Assembly (NCBI GenBank): GCA_022729755.1
Contig: DZAZ01000013.1
Span: 1-35,761, forward strand
Source of the DNA: Helicobacter cetorum
GTDB taxonomy: Bacteria; Campylobacterota; Campylobacteria; Campylobacterales; BB28
Direction of reading: 5' to 3'
Length of the DNA: 35,761 nt
Made by a program: the position numbers and the translations under genes
Shown here: positions 24,503-31,773 of the stretch, in pieces
Layout: every line of letters starts with the position of its first letter
Numbering within the stretch: position 1 is the stretch's first letter
Notes under the pieces: model-generated
What the model was told of the DNA's origin: nothing
What the model saw: only the letters and a program-made list of their open reading frames with translations
Databases searched by the model: none

Positions 24503-25626
24503 AAATTTTCCTTTTTAAAAAGTATATCTTTAGGAAATATTAAAGAAACTTGAAATCCATAATTTATATTATTCAACTCAATTTCACCTTTAAACTCTTG
24601 TTCCATTAAAAAATTTGATACAAAAAGTCCTAATCCTTTTCCATTTAAATCCTCTTTTGTTGAGAAATAAGGCTGAAGCATTTCCTCGATTGTTACATCA
24701 TTTTTAACTCCTCCTGCATTATCCTCTATAACTATAAAGTTATCTTCTAAGCTTATTTTTATATATGGATTTTTTGTTTTATTTTTATTATGTGCTTCGA
24801 CTGAATTTACCATTATGTGATTTATGATTTGAAAAAATAAATTTTTATCACCGTTTATGTAATAATCATCTAAATTAAAATAATCTATTTTCACATTTAA
24901 TGGTTTGTAAATAGCCTCTGTAATAAACAAAATTGTTTCAATGGCCTCTTTTAAGTTGAAGTTTTTAGATATGGATTTGTAATTTGATGTAAATATATTA
25001 ATCGTCGTTGAAAGGTTATTCACTGTTTTTGTAATTATATCTACATTTTTTTGAAGCTCTTCAAGTGTTAATTTACTATCTTGAAAATCATTTAGTGTAA
25101 TTTCAACTAAAAGTGAAATTAGACTAAGAGGTTGTCTCCAATGATGTGCTATATCGTGAAGCAAATCTGCTTTAGCACTAAGTAAAGCTTGTTGAAGCAT
25201 CACTTTATCTTTTTTTTTTAATTCTTTTTTCATTAATATATTTTCACTATTTTTAGAGATTGTATTTAAAAGTAAAATTGGGTCAATTGGCTTTATTACA
25301 TAAGATTTAACTCCATTCTCAATAGAATTTATTAAAAAACTTGTCTCATTATGTGCAGTTGTTATAATCACAACTACATCTTTATCTATCTCTTGAATAA
25401 GCTTTGTCATTTCAAGCCCACCCATCTTTGGCATAGAAATATCTGTAAGCACAATATCTGGTTTATATTGTTTATATAACTCAAAACCTTCAACTCCATT
25501 TTCTGCAATAAAAAACTTATTACACTTTGGTTTTAAAATTTTACTAACTTGTTCTCTTGTAATCTCTTCATCTTCAACATACAAAAGATTTATTTTTTTT
25601 AAAACTTCATTTCTATTTCTTTGCAT
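24499..25626 (-). CDS. Soluble REC-histidine kinase
   Basis: A 375-aa cytosolic protein with an N-terminal receiver (about 12-130; D19, D62 in VLTDISMPKM, TTAHN, KPID) joined to a histidine kinase. The dimerisation helix carries LHDIAHHWRQPLSLI, the Campylobacterota-type phosphoacceptor site. The ATPase domain shows the N-box NHIMVNSVEAHN, the G1 box VIEDNAGGV and the G2 box GKGLGLFVSN. There is no membrane or PAS sensor, so its input would be phosphorylation of its own receiver by another kinase; the three-PAS kinase upstream is a candidate. It is coupled by a 4-base overlap to the response regulator. ATG with AAGGAG upstream. Confidence 0.9.
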   Translation of the reverse strand: MQRNRNEVLKKINLLYVEDEEITREQVSKILKPKCNKFFIAENGVEGFELYKQYKPDIVLTDISMPKMGGLEMTKLIQEIDKDVVVIITTAHNETSFLINSIENGVKSYVIKPIDPILLLNTISKNSENILMKKELKKKDKVMLQQALLSAKADLLHDIAHHWRQPLSLISLLVEITLNDFQDSKLTLEELQKNVDIITKTVNNLSTTINIFTSNYKSISKNFNLKEAIETILFITEAIYKPLNVKIDYFNLDDYYINGDKNLFFQIINHIMVNSVEAHNKNKTKNPYIKISLEDNFIVIEDNAGGVKNDVTIEEMLQPYFSTKEDLNGKGLGLFVSNFLMEQEFKGEIELNNINYGFQVSLIFPKDILFKKENL

Positions 25627-25764
25627 AAAATCTCCTTTAAGATATTAAAATATCATTAGAAAATAAATATTCACTTAGCAAGTGACAACTAATATTAAAG
25701 CCCTACTTACTTAATTAAGAAACAAGAAAAGATAAAAACAATTTTTAAAATTAAATAATTAAAG

Positions 25765-25770
25765 ATTATA
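25765..25770 (-). promoter_or_regulatory. -10 box for the REC-kinase/response regulator operon
   Basis: Minus-strand TATAAT preceded by T-tracts at about 10-base spacing, the usual Campylobacterota promoter look. It leaves a leader of about 130 bases before the ATG. The same 308-base gap (25627-25934) also holds the hairpin at 25829-25867; I see no gene in it. Confidence 0.5.
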
Positions 25771-25828
25771 GTAAAAAAAAGTGAAAAAATTGTGAAAAAA
25801 TAGAAATATCTTAAATATTTTCAAAAAC

Positions 25829-25867
25829 AATGTTCAATTGATGTTTACAATAATCACATCAAACATT
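25829..25867 (-). terminator. Hairpin terminator of the three-PAS kinase
   Basis: TTGATGT (25838-25844) pairs with ACATCAA (25856-25862), and AATGT (25829-25833) with ACATT (25863-25867), with a 4-base bulge on one side and an 11-base loop. Read leftward it is followed by GTTTTTG, as for a modest intrinsic terminator after the kinase stop at 25935. Without the T-tract reading it could be a regulator site. Confidence 0.45.
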
Positions 25868-25934
25868 CAGGAATTGGGAAAAACTTCGATAAAAACTATT
25901 GATTTGTTGAAGTGGAAAAAAGAGTATTTATTTT

Positions 25935-27923
25935 TTAATTTTCGCTATCTTCATTAATTTCTATTGTGAATTTTGCCCCTTTAGTTGAATTTTTCACATA
26001 AATTTTTCCACCCATATTATTTTCAATTATCATTTTAGACATATAAAGTCCAATACCTGTCCCTTTATTATTCTCTTTTGTTGTGAAATATGGTTCAAAA
26101 ACTCTATTTATTATTTTATCATCAACTCCTCCAGCACTATCTTCAATAGAAATTACAATTAAATTATCCTTTTTATTAATAAAAATATCTATATCTGCTT
26201 CAATAAGTCCTCTATCTAATACCACATCTTTTGCATTTGTTATTAAATTTAAAATTACATGTTTAAACTCATTTTCATATCCAAAAATATAAATTTTCTC
26301 TTTATAATTTGAATAGATATTAATAGAGATAGAGTTGTTTTTAAGTTGAGCTGAAAGAATTGAAAGTGCATCTTTAATCGCTTTTTGGAGATGAAAAGAT
26401 TCTTTTTTCTTAGATGGCTTAAAAAAGTTTCTAAAATCGTCAATATAAGCAGACATTTGATTTATAAGTTTTCTTGCACTTCCATAATGCTTATCTACCT
26501 CCTCTTTTGAAATATTATTTTCTGATATTCCATCATAAATATTAAAAAGAATTAAACCTAAATTATTTAAAGGTTGTCTCCATTGATGTGCTATTGCCCC
26601 TATCATTTCTCCCATAGATGCCATTTTGCTTTGTTGTACTAAAATATTTTCTTGCTCTCTTCTCTTTTCGATTTCAGTTTTAACTATATCCTCAAGGTGT
26701 TTTCTATAATTTTCAACCTCTGTTATATCATTGAAAACTATCACATTTCTATGCTCTCCATAAAATTCTATGCTATTTGAATGAACCAAAAAGATAAAGT
26801 TTTTATCGCCTCTTTTGATTAACACTTTATCTTTTTTACCTTTTTCTTTTTTAATACTTTCAAGCCAATCTTTCCCAATCGAAGCCGATATAAAACCATC
26901 TTCATTGCTTTCTGCAAAAAATTCATAAACACAATTGTGATATTTTAAAAAATCTTCTACACTTTTATACTCACTAAAAAAATCAAAAAATGCTTTATTT
27001 GCATCTAGCAAATATACTCCATTATTTACAATCACAATATTTCTTTGAGTATCAAGTATTACCCTTAAGTGTTTTTGATTCATTTCAAGTTCAAGTTGTG
27101 TCTTTTTCAAATCTGTAATATCTTGAAGAATACCTATTAGATAAGAAGCTTTTCCATTTTCCTCAAATACAACTTCACCCTGATTTTTCACATATTTTAC
27201 TTTCTTATTTTTAAGAACTATTCTATATGTAATACTATATTTTGAGTTATTCTCTAATGTCTTTTTAATTACACTTTTTACATTTTCTAAATCATATTCA
27301 TGAATATAACTTAAAAATTTTTCAAAAGTTGGCTCAAAAGATTTAACTTCCTCTTCAAAAATTGAATAAATTTCATCACTCCACCACAGTTTAGATGTAG
27401 TTAAATTAAGTTCTAAATTTCCAATATGACCAATATGTTGAGCTTCTTCAAAAGATTTTTTAATTCTGTTAAGCTCTATCTCTTGTTTTATATCCTCATC
27501 AATATCAATATAAAGTCCAACCATTCTAATAGTTTTTTTATCATCAAATATAGCTCTCCCTCGAAATAAAATCCATCTATAATCGTCTTTTTTTGTCTTC
27601 ATTCTAAATTTAACCTCAAAATATTCACTATTTTTATTTAAGTGTCTTTCTAAGTTATTATTTATTTTATCTATATCATCTGTATGAATTAGGCTATACC
27701 AAGTTTTGTAATTATTCTCTATCTCACTATTACTAAAACCTAATATATCCTCCAACCTATGTGAAAAATATATTTTATTAGCCTCTAAATTCCAATCCCA
27801 AATACCAACATCACTACCAAGAAGTGCTAGTTTAAATCTCTCTTCACTCTCAAATATTTTTTTAGTTTTTAATTTTTCATCTTTTTCATCTATATATATT
27901 GTAATTTCCTCTTTAAATTGCAT
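25935..27923 (-). CDS. Cytosolic histidine kinase with three PAS domains
   Basis: A 662-aa sensor kinase without membrane helices. Three PAS units precede the kinase: about 30-145 (GIWDWNLEANKIYFS, with the PAC motif DYRWILFRGRAIFD), about 160-275 (GNLELNLTTSKLWWSDEIY), and about 285-405 (LDTQRNIVIVNNGVYLLDAN). A short coiled coil leads to the phosphoacceptor in GAIAHQWRQPLNNLGL; the ATPase domain has NLITNAKDVV, SIEDSAGGVDD and GTGIGLYMSK. No heme- or flavin-binding motif is certain, so the signal is unknown. It ends 308 bases before the REC-kinase operon on the same strand and could feed that system. ATG with GGAGAGG upstream; a TATAAT and a strong palindrome lie ahead. Confidence 0.92.
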   Translation of the reverse strand: MQFKEEITIYIDEKDEKLKTKKIFESEERFKLALLGSDVGIWDWNLEANKIYFSHRLEDILGFSNSEIENNYKTWYSLIHTDDIDKINNNLERHLNKNSEYFEVKFRMKTKKDDYRWILFRGRAIFDDKKTIRMVGLYIDIDEDIKQEIELNRIKKSFEEAQHIGHIGNLELNLTTSKLWWSDEIYSIFEEEVKSFEPTFEKFLSYIHEYDLENVKSVIKKTLENNSKYSITYRIVLKNKKVKYVKNQGEVVFEENGKASYLIGILQDITDLKKTQLELEMNQKHLRVILDTQRNIVIVNNGVYLLDANKAFFDFFSEYKSVEDFLKYHNCVYEFFAESNEDGFISASIGKDWLESIKKEKGKKDKVLIKRGDKNFIFLVHSNSIEFYGEHRNVIVFNDITEVENYRKHLEDIVKTEIEKRREQENILVQQSKMASMGEMIGAIAHQWRQPLNNLGLILFNIYDGISENNISKEEVDKHYGSARKLINQMSAYIDDFRNFFKPSKKKESFHLQKAIKDALSILSAQLKNNSISINIYSNYKEKIYIFGYENEFKHVILNLITNAKDVVLDRGLIEADIDIFINKKDNLIVISIEDSAGGVDDKIINRVFEPYFTTKENNKGTGIGLYMSKMIIENNMGGKIYVKNSTKGAKFTIEINEDSEN

Positions 27924-27960
27924 ATTCTATTTTTCCTCTCCAAATAAAAATATTTCAGCA

Positions 27961-27966
27961 ATTATA
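27961..27966 (-). promoter_or_regulatory. -10 box for the three-PAS kinase
   Basis: Minus-strand TATAAT, 37 bases before the ATG. The 11-bp palindrome at 27984-28008 covers the place where a -35 element would be. Confidence 0.5.
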
Positions 27967-27983
27967 GTAGGGGATTGGATACA

Positions 27984-28008
27984 AATAACTATATTTAATA
28001 TAGTTATT
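27984..28008. promoter_or_regulatory. Perfect 11-bp palindrome between the PAS kinase and luxS, possible operator
   Basis: AATAACTATAT (27984-27994) and ATATAGTTATT (27998-28008) are exact reverse complements around TTA. The gap is divergent, so a terminator role is unlikely. It sits at about -30 to -55 relative to the kinase start and about 50 bases before luxS. The regulator is unknown. Confidence 0.5.
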
Positions 28009-28056
28009 AAATGTTTTAAGTCATAATTCAAATAAATTTAGCAATAGGAGTTTAGT

Positions 28057-28587
28057 ATGCCAGTACTTGATAGTTTTATGGTAGACCATACCAAAATGAC
28101 GGCACCCGCAGTTAGAGTCGCAAAAAAAATGCAAACACCAAAAGGCGATAAAATAACTGTATTTGACTTAAGATTTTATAAGCCAAATGAAAATTTAATG
28201 AGTGGAAAAGCAATTCATACACTTGAGCATTTATTTGCAAGTTTTATTAGAGAACATTTAAACTCTAAAAATGTCGAAATTATCGATGTTTCTCCGATGG
28301 GTTGTAGAACTGGATTTTATATGAGTTTAATTGGTGAGCCAACTGAAGAAGTTGTTGCGAAAGCTTGGAAAAAAGCTATGAAAAGTATTTTGGAAGTAAA
28401 AGAGCAAAGTAATATTCCTGAACTGAATATTTTTCAATGTGGAACTTGCAAAATGCACTCACTTAAAAAAGCTCAAAAAGTGGCTAAATATGTGCTTAGT
28501 AGTGGTATTGGTGTTATGAAAAATGAAGATTTAGCACTAAGTGATGAAAACTTGAAAAAAATAGAAGAGAATAGCGGAAATTGCTAA
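28057..28587 (+). CDS. luxS: S-ribosylhomocysteine lyase (AI-2 synthase)
   Basis: Cleaves S-ribosylhomocysteine to homocysteine and DPD, the precursor of autoinducer-2, within the activated methyl cycle. The 176-aa protein is full length. The metal motif HTLEH gives H54 and H58 with the catalytic E57; C83 in [10 protein letters not shown] is the catalytic Cys, and C128 in FQCGTCKMH the third metal ligand. The early [10 protein letters not shown] segment is typical. ATG with TAGGAG upstream. A small acidic gene follows after 38 bases and is probably cotranscribed. No AI-2 receptor gene is in the window. Confidence 0.97.
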   Translation: MPVLDSFMVDHTKMTAPAVRVAKKMQTPKGDKITVFDLRFYKPNENLMSGKAIHTLEHLFASFIREHLNSKNVEIIDVSPMGCRTGFYMSLIGEPTEEVVAKAWKKAMKSILEVKEQSNIPELNIFQCGTCKMHSLKKAQKVAKYVLSSGIGVMKNEDLALSDENLKKIEENSGNC

Positions 28588-28625
28588 TTCTCCTACTTTA
28601 TATAAATCAATTAAAAAGGAAATAA

Positions 28626-28892
28626 ATGTCAAATATTCAGAGATTAGAAGAGTTATTAAAAGATGAAGTGTTAGTCGAAATTGAAGATTCAATTGATGAA
28701 ATTTTTGAATTAATTGCTTCAAATCAAGCAAGTGATGAAGACAAAGAAGAACTTGAAGATTTAAAAGAGTTACATCTTGGATTTAAAGAGATGTTAGACG
28801 AACTTCAAGCTGGTGAAATTGATGAAGATGAAGCATTGGAAATTATAAATGATATTTTAGAGATGATGAATGAAGAAGATGAAGAGGATTAA
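28626..28892 (+). CDS. Small, strongly acidic helical protein of unknown function
   Basis: An 88-aa cytosolic protein with over a third Asp and Glu and very few basic residues. It has no Cys, signal peptide or membrane segment and is predicted almost wholly helical; the second half (AGEIDEDEALEIINDILEMM) could form a helical hairpin. AAAAGGAAATAA precedes the ATG, and it follows luxS after 38 bases. The clear ribosome binding site and composition support a real gene. I recognise no family; a nucleic-acid-mimic or adaptor role would be only a guess. It converges on the next gene with one base between. Confidence 0.75.
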   Translation: MSNIQRLEELLKDEVLVEIEDSIDEIFELIASNQASDEDKEELEDLKELHLGFKEMLDELQAGEIDEDEALEIINDILEMMNEEDEED

Positions 28893-28893
28893 T

Positions 28894-29235
28894 TTACTCT
28901 AATCTTATCTCAAATTCCCCCTCTTGCTTAAGCAATTTTATATGTACATTTTTGGCTTTTTCCCAAGCAACTTTACCAAAATAAGATAAAGCCACACTTT
29001 TAACTTTTTCATCTACCAAAAACTCTCGTTTTCCACCTGCTACACTTTGACTTAAAAAGCAGTAAAATTTTATGTCACTATCATCAAGCTCAATATTAGC
29101 TAACAAATCATCGTGATTACTCAAATCTATAATTTCAACCAAATCTATATCTGCAATTTCACTTTTCCCTATCAATGTGTCAAGTAAAACTTTATTTTTT
29201 TTAGGGTTTAAAGTGTCAAATTCAATACTTTTCAT
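28894..29235 (-). CDS. Hypothetical protein
   Basis: A 113-aa soluble protein without signal peptide. The N-terminal half is acidic (DTLIGKSEIADIDLVEIIDL). A central FYCFLSQSVAGGKREFLVDEK segment looks like a compact alpha/beta fold, followed by YFGKVAWEKAKNVHIKLL. I do not recognise a family or catalytic motif. AGAAGGAA before the ATG supports translation. It lies 21 bases downstream of the small exported protein on the same strand and may share its transcript. Confidence 0.65.
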   Translation of the reverse strand: MKSIEFDTLNPKKNKVLLDTLIGKSEIADIDLVEIIDLSNHDDLLANIELDDSDIKFYCFLSQSVAGGKREFLVDEKVKSVALSYFGKVAWEKAKNVHIKLLKQEGEFEIRLE

Positions 29236-29256
29236 TTTCCTTCTCTTAAATTGATT

Positions 29257-29508
29257 TTATTTCGTTTCTGATTTTTTTATTACTGTTGGCTTCTCAATTT
29301 TTTCGTGATTTTGTGTAGTTTGCGTCTCTGGTGCTTCAGAGCGAAACTCAAGCTTTTCAGCCTCTGGTAAATCTATATACTCTTGAATGTATCTCTCAAC
29401 CAATACCCCCTCTTCAGTATTAAGCTTTTCGCTATTTTCATCAAACTCTTCAGCAAAAACACTCACACAAGCAAGAATAAACAAAGCCAAAAATAGCTTT
29501 TTCAACAT
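29257..29508 (-). CDS. Small exported protein of unknown function
   Basis: An 83-aa protein starting at the ATG at 29508; AAGGAG lies 8 bases ahead, inside the longer TTG-started frame, which decides the start. The signal peptide MLKKLFLALFILACVSVFA is cut before EEFDENSEKL. The mature 64 residues are acidic and end in a Thr/Gln/Lys-rich, probably unstructured tail. The single Cys lies inside the signal peptide, so a lipoprotein is unlikely. No family recognised. A TATAAT sits upstream on the minus strand. Confidence 0.7.
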   Translation of the reverse strand: MLKKLFLALFILACVSVFAEEFDENSEKLNTEEGVLVERYIQEYIDLPEAEKLEFRSEAPETQTTQNHEKIEKPTVIKKSETK

Positions 29509-29544
29509 TTTGAAAACTCCTTTATTTTTACTCAATATCGAAAT

Positions 29545-29550
29545 ATTATA
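29545..29550 (-). promoter_or_regulatory. -10 box for the small exported protein
   Basis: Minus-strand TATAAT 37 bases before the ATG at 29508, in the 204-base divergent gap with mrp. The mrp side has AAGGAGG but no equally clear -10. Confidence 0.45.
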
Positions 29551-29712
29551 CTATCAAAAATCAGAAAAATTGCTAAATTTTTGTTTAAATTATTACAAAA
29601 ATTTCTGTTTTTGGAATTAATTTAACCTATTTTTAATTTTTTAAGTAGTATTTTACACTCGTAAAAATAAATAAGACTAAATTAGTATTATTTAAATTTT
29701 AAGGAGGATTTT

Positions 29713-30906
29713 ATGAATGAATTACAAGTAAAAGAAATTTTATCAACTGTAATGTATCCAGGATTTCAAAAAGATATAGTTACATTTAATTTTGTAAAAG
29801 ATATAAAAATAGATGCTAATGTTGTATCAATCGATTTAGAAATAACCTCATCAGCCCAAGAAGTTGAACAAATGCTAAGAGGTGAAATTGGCTTTAAATT
29901 AAAAGAGGCTGGTGCTAGTGAAGTTAACATTAGCATTAATAAACCAAAACAAGCAAGAGAAACAAGCTCAAGAGGTAAAAATTTAGCTCCTCAAATCAAA
30001 AATTTTGTAATGGTAAGTAGTGGTAAAGGTGGAGTTGGAAAATCAACTACAACTGTAAATTTAGCAATCGCACTTGCAATGCAGGGTAAAAAAGTAGGAA
30101 TTTTAGATGCCGATGTTTATGGACCAAATATTCCTAGAATGATGGGCTTAATCGGAGAAAAGCCACAAGTTGAGGGAAATAGTGTATTACCACTTGAGGC
30201 TTATGGAGTTGAAGTTATTTCGATGGGTTCGCTGATGGAAGAGGGACAATCGCTTATTTGGAGAGGTGCTATGGTTATGAAAGTAATCGAGCAATTACTT
30301 CAAGATATAAGTTGGGGAACTCTTGATGTGCTAATTATCGATATGCCTCCAGGTACTGGTGATGCACAACTTACTTTAGCTCAAAGTGTGCCTGTTAGTG
30401 CTGGAATTAATGTTACAACTCCACAAATGGTTTCGCTTGATGATAGTAAAAGAAGTCTTGATATGTTTGTAAAACTTCACATTCCAATAGCTGGAATAGT
30501 TGAAAATATGAGTGGTTTTATTTGTCCAGAAACTAACAAAGAGTATAACATTTTTGGTAAAGGTACAACTGAAGCTGTTGCAAAAGAGTACGACACTAAA
30601 GTTTTAGCACAAATTCCAATTGAACCATCAATTAGAGAGGGCGGAGATGAGGGTAAACCTATAACATATCACTATCCAGAAAGCCAAAGTGCAAAGAAAT
30701 ATATGAAATTTGCAAGTGAACTTTGGGAATTTATCGAAAAAATAAACGAAGAAGGTGGAGTAAGTAACGAAGCAATTCAACCTACAATCGGTGGTGCTTC
30801 AGCTTGTTCAACTCCAAAACAAGAACATTCACACTCTCACGGAGGCGGCGGGGGATGTGGAACTCACGGAGGAAGTGGTCAAGGTGGTTGTGGTTGTGGA
30901 CACTAA
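29713..30906 (+). CDS. mrp: Mrp/ApbC iron-sulfur carrier P-loop ATPase with Gly/His/Cys tail
   Basis: Cytosolic scaffold or carrier that binds and passes Fe-S clusters. The 397-aa protein begins with a MIP18/DUF59 domain (about 4-78). The deviant Walker A GKGGVGKST is at 104-112, followed by DADVYGPNIPRMMG, WRGAMVMK and IDMPPGTGDAQLT. Where most Mrp proteins have the CxxC that bridges a cluster in the dimer, this one has CPET: C271 is kept and the second Cys is lost. The C-terminus after about 362 is rich in Gly, His and Cys, with C365, C382, C393, C395 and five His, and may bind metal or cluster. AAGGAGG precedes the ATG. rsmE follows after 60 bases. Confidence 0.94.
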   Translation: MNELQVKEILSTVMYPGFQKDIVTFNFVKDIKIDANVVSIDLEITSSAQEVEQMLRGEIGFKLKEAGASEVNISINKPKQARETSSRGKNLAPQIKNFVMVSSGKGGVGKSTTTVNLAIALAMQGKKVGILDADVYGPNIPRMMGLIGEKPQVEGNSVLPLEAYGVEVISMGSLMEEGQSLIWRGAMVMKVIEQLLQDISWGTLDVLIIDMPPGTGDAQLTLAQSVPVSAGINVTTPQMVSLDDSKRSLDMFVKLHIPIAGIVENMSGFICPETNKEYNIFGKGTTEAVAKEYDTKVLAQIPIEPSIREGGDEGKPITYHYPESQSAKKYMKFASELWEFIEKINEEGGVSNEAIQPTIGGASACSTPKQEHSHSHGGGGGCGTHGGSGQGGCGCGH

Positions 30907-30966
30907 TTCCACTTTCTCTCTTCATTTAAAATAACCAAAAAATCAAAGCTTTTAAAAGGATGGAAT

Positions 30967-31635
30967 TTGCAATTTATATTTGATGAAAAAGCAGGTGAAA
31001 AATTTTTAATAGTAGAAAACGAGACTTATAAATATTTATTTAAAGTTAGAAGACACAAATTAAACGAAAATATAAATTTTAGAAATTTGATAGATAAAAA
31101 TATTTATAAATATAAAATAGTTGATATAAATAAAAAAGAGGCTAAATTAGAGTTAAAAGAAAGTAGCGAAAATGAGGTAATCTCTAATCGACATTTAGAG
31201 ATTGCTTGGTGTATGATTGAGCCTAAAATTATCGAAAAAAATTTGCCATATTTAAATGAAATTGGTGTAAGTAAAATTAGTTTTATCTATTGTGAGAGAA
31301 GTCAAAAAAATTTTAAGTTAAATTTTGAAAGATTGAAAAATATTTTGATAAATTCAAATATTCAATGTGGTAGAACAAATTTAATGGAGTTTGAAGTTTT
31401 TAATTCACTAAAAGAGTTTATCTCAAAAAGAGATAACTTATTTATACTTGATTTTTGCGATAATAAAATAGAAAAAAATATGGATATAAAAACTATTTTA
31501 ATCGGAAGCGAGGGAGGTTTTAGTGAAAATGAGAGAGAAAAATTAAATAAATTTAATAAAGTTGGATTTGATACAAATTTAATTTTAAGAAGTGAAACAG
31601 CAGTTGTCTCTATTGCTTCTAAAATTTTAATTTAA
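30967..31635 (+). CDS. rsmE: 16S rRNA m3U1498 methyltransferase
   Basis: SPOUT-class RNA methyltransferase acting on U1498 of 16S rRNA in the 30S subunit. The 222-aa protein has an N-terminal PUA-like domain (about 1-70) and the SPOUT knot with IGSEGGFSENE near residues 177-187 and LRSETAVVSIASKILI at the C-terminus, which forms the S-adenosylmethionine pocket. The start is TTG, with AAAAGGA 6 bases upstream; no ATG fits. It follows mrp and is ended by a hairpin that also looks like a CIRCE half-site pair. Confidence 0.92.
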   Translation: MQFIFDEKAGEKFLIVENETYKYLFKVRRHKLNENINFRNLIDKNIYKYKIVDINKKEAKLELKESSENEVISNRHLEIAWCMIEPKIIEKNLPYLNEIGVSKISFIYCERSQKNFKLNFERLKNILINSNIQCGRTNLMEFEVFNSLKEFISKRDNLFILDFCDNKIEKNMDIKTILIGSEGGFSENEREKLNKFNKVGFDTNLILRSETAVVSIASKILI

Positions 31636-31638
31636 TAT

Positions 31639-31671
31639 TTAGCACTTAAAACACTTTTTTGCTAATTTTTT
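31639..31671 (+). terminator. Hairpin terminator after rsmE, resembling a CIRCE element
   Basis: TTAGCA (31639-31644) pairs with TGCTAA (31660-31665), and the loop can add AAAA/TTTT; it is followed by TTTTT and begins 4 bases after the rsmE stop. The same bases form TTAGCACTT-N9-TTTTGCTAA, the spacing of the HrcA operator CIRCE (TTAGCACTC-N9-GAGTGCTAA), with a strong left and weak right half. Terminator is the simpler reading. Confidence 0.55.
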
Positions 31672-31735
31672 ATAAAGTTGATAGTGTTAACTATAACTTA
31701 ATTAACGAAAATAATTTAATTTTAAACTTTTTTAA

Positions 31736-31741
31736 TATAAT
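31736..31741 (+). promoter_or_regulatory. -10 box for htpG
   Basis: TATAAT 33 bases before the TTG start, behind T-rich DNA. The 138-base gap also contains the rsmE hairpin and an imperfect dyad at 31676-31698. Confidence 0.5.
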
Positions 31742-31773
31742 ATTACAAATAAAAAAATACTAAGGAGACTAAA

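Noticed and set aside
25627-25934. Possible small gene in the 308-base gap before the REC-kinase
   Set aside because: No frame with a start and ribosome binding site; only a -10 box and a hairpin are visible.
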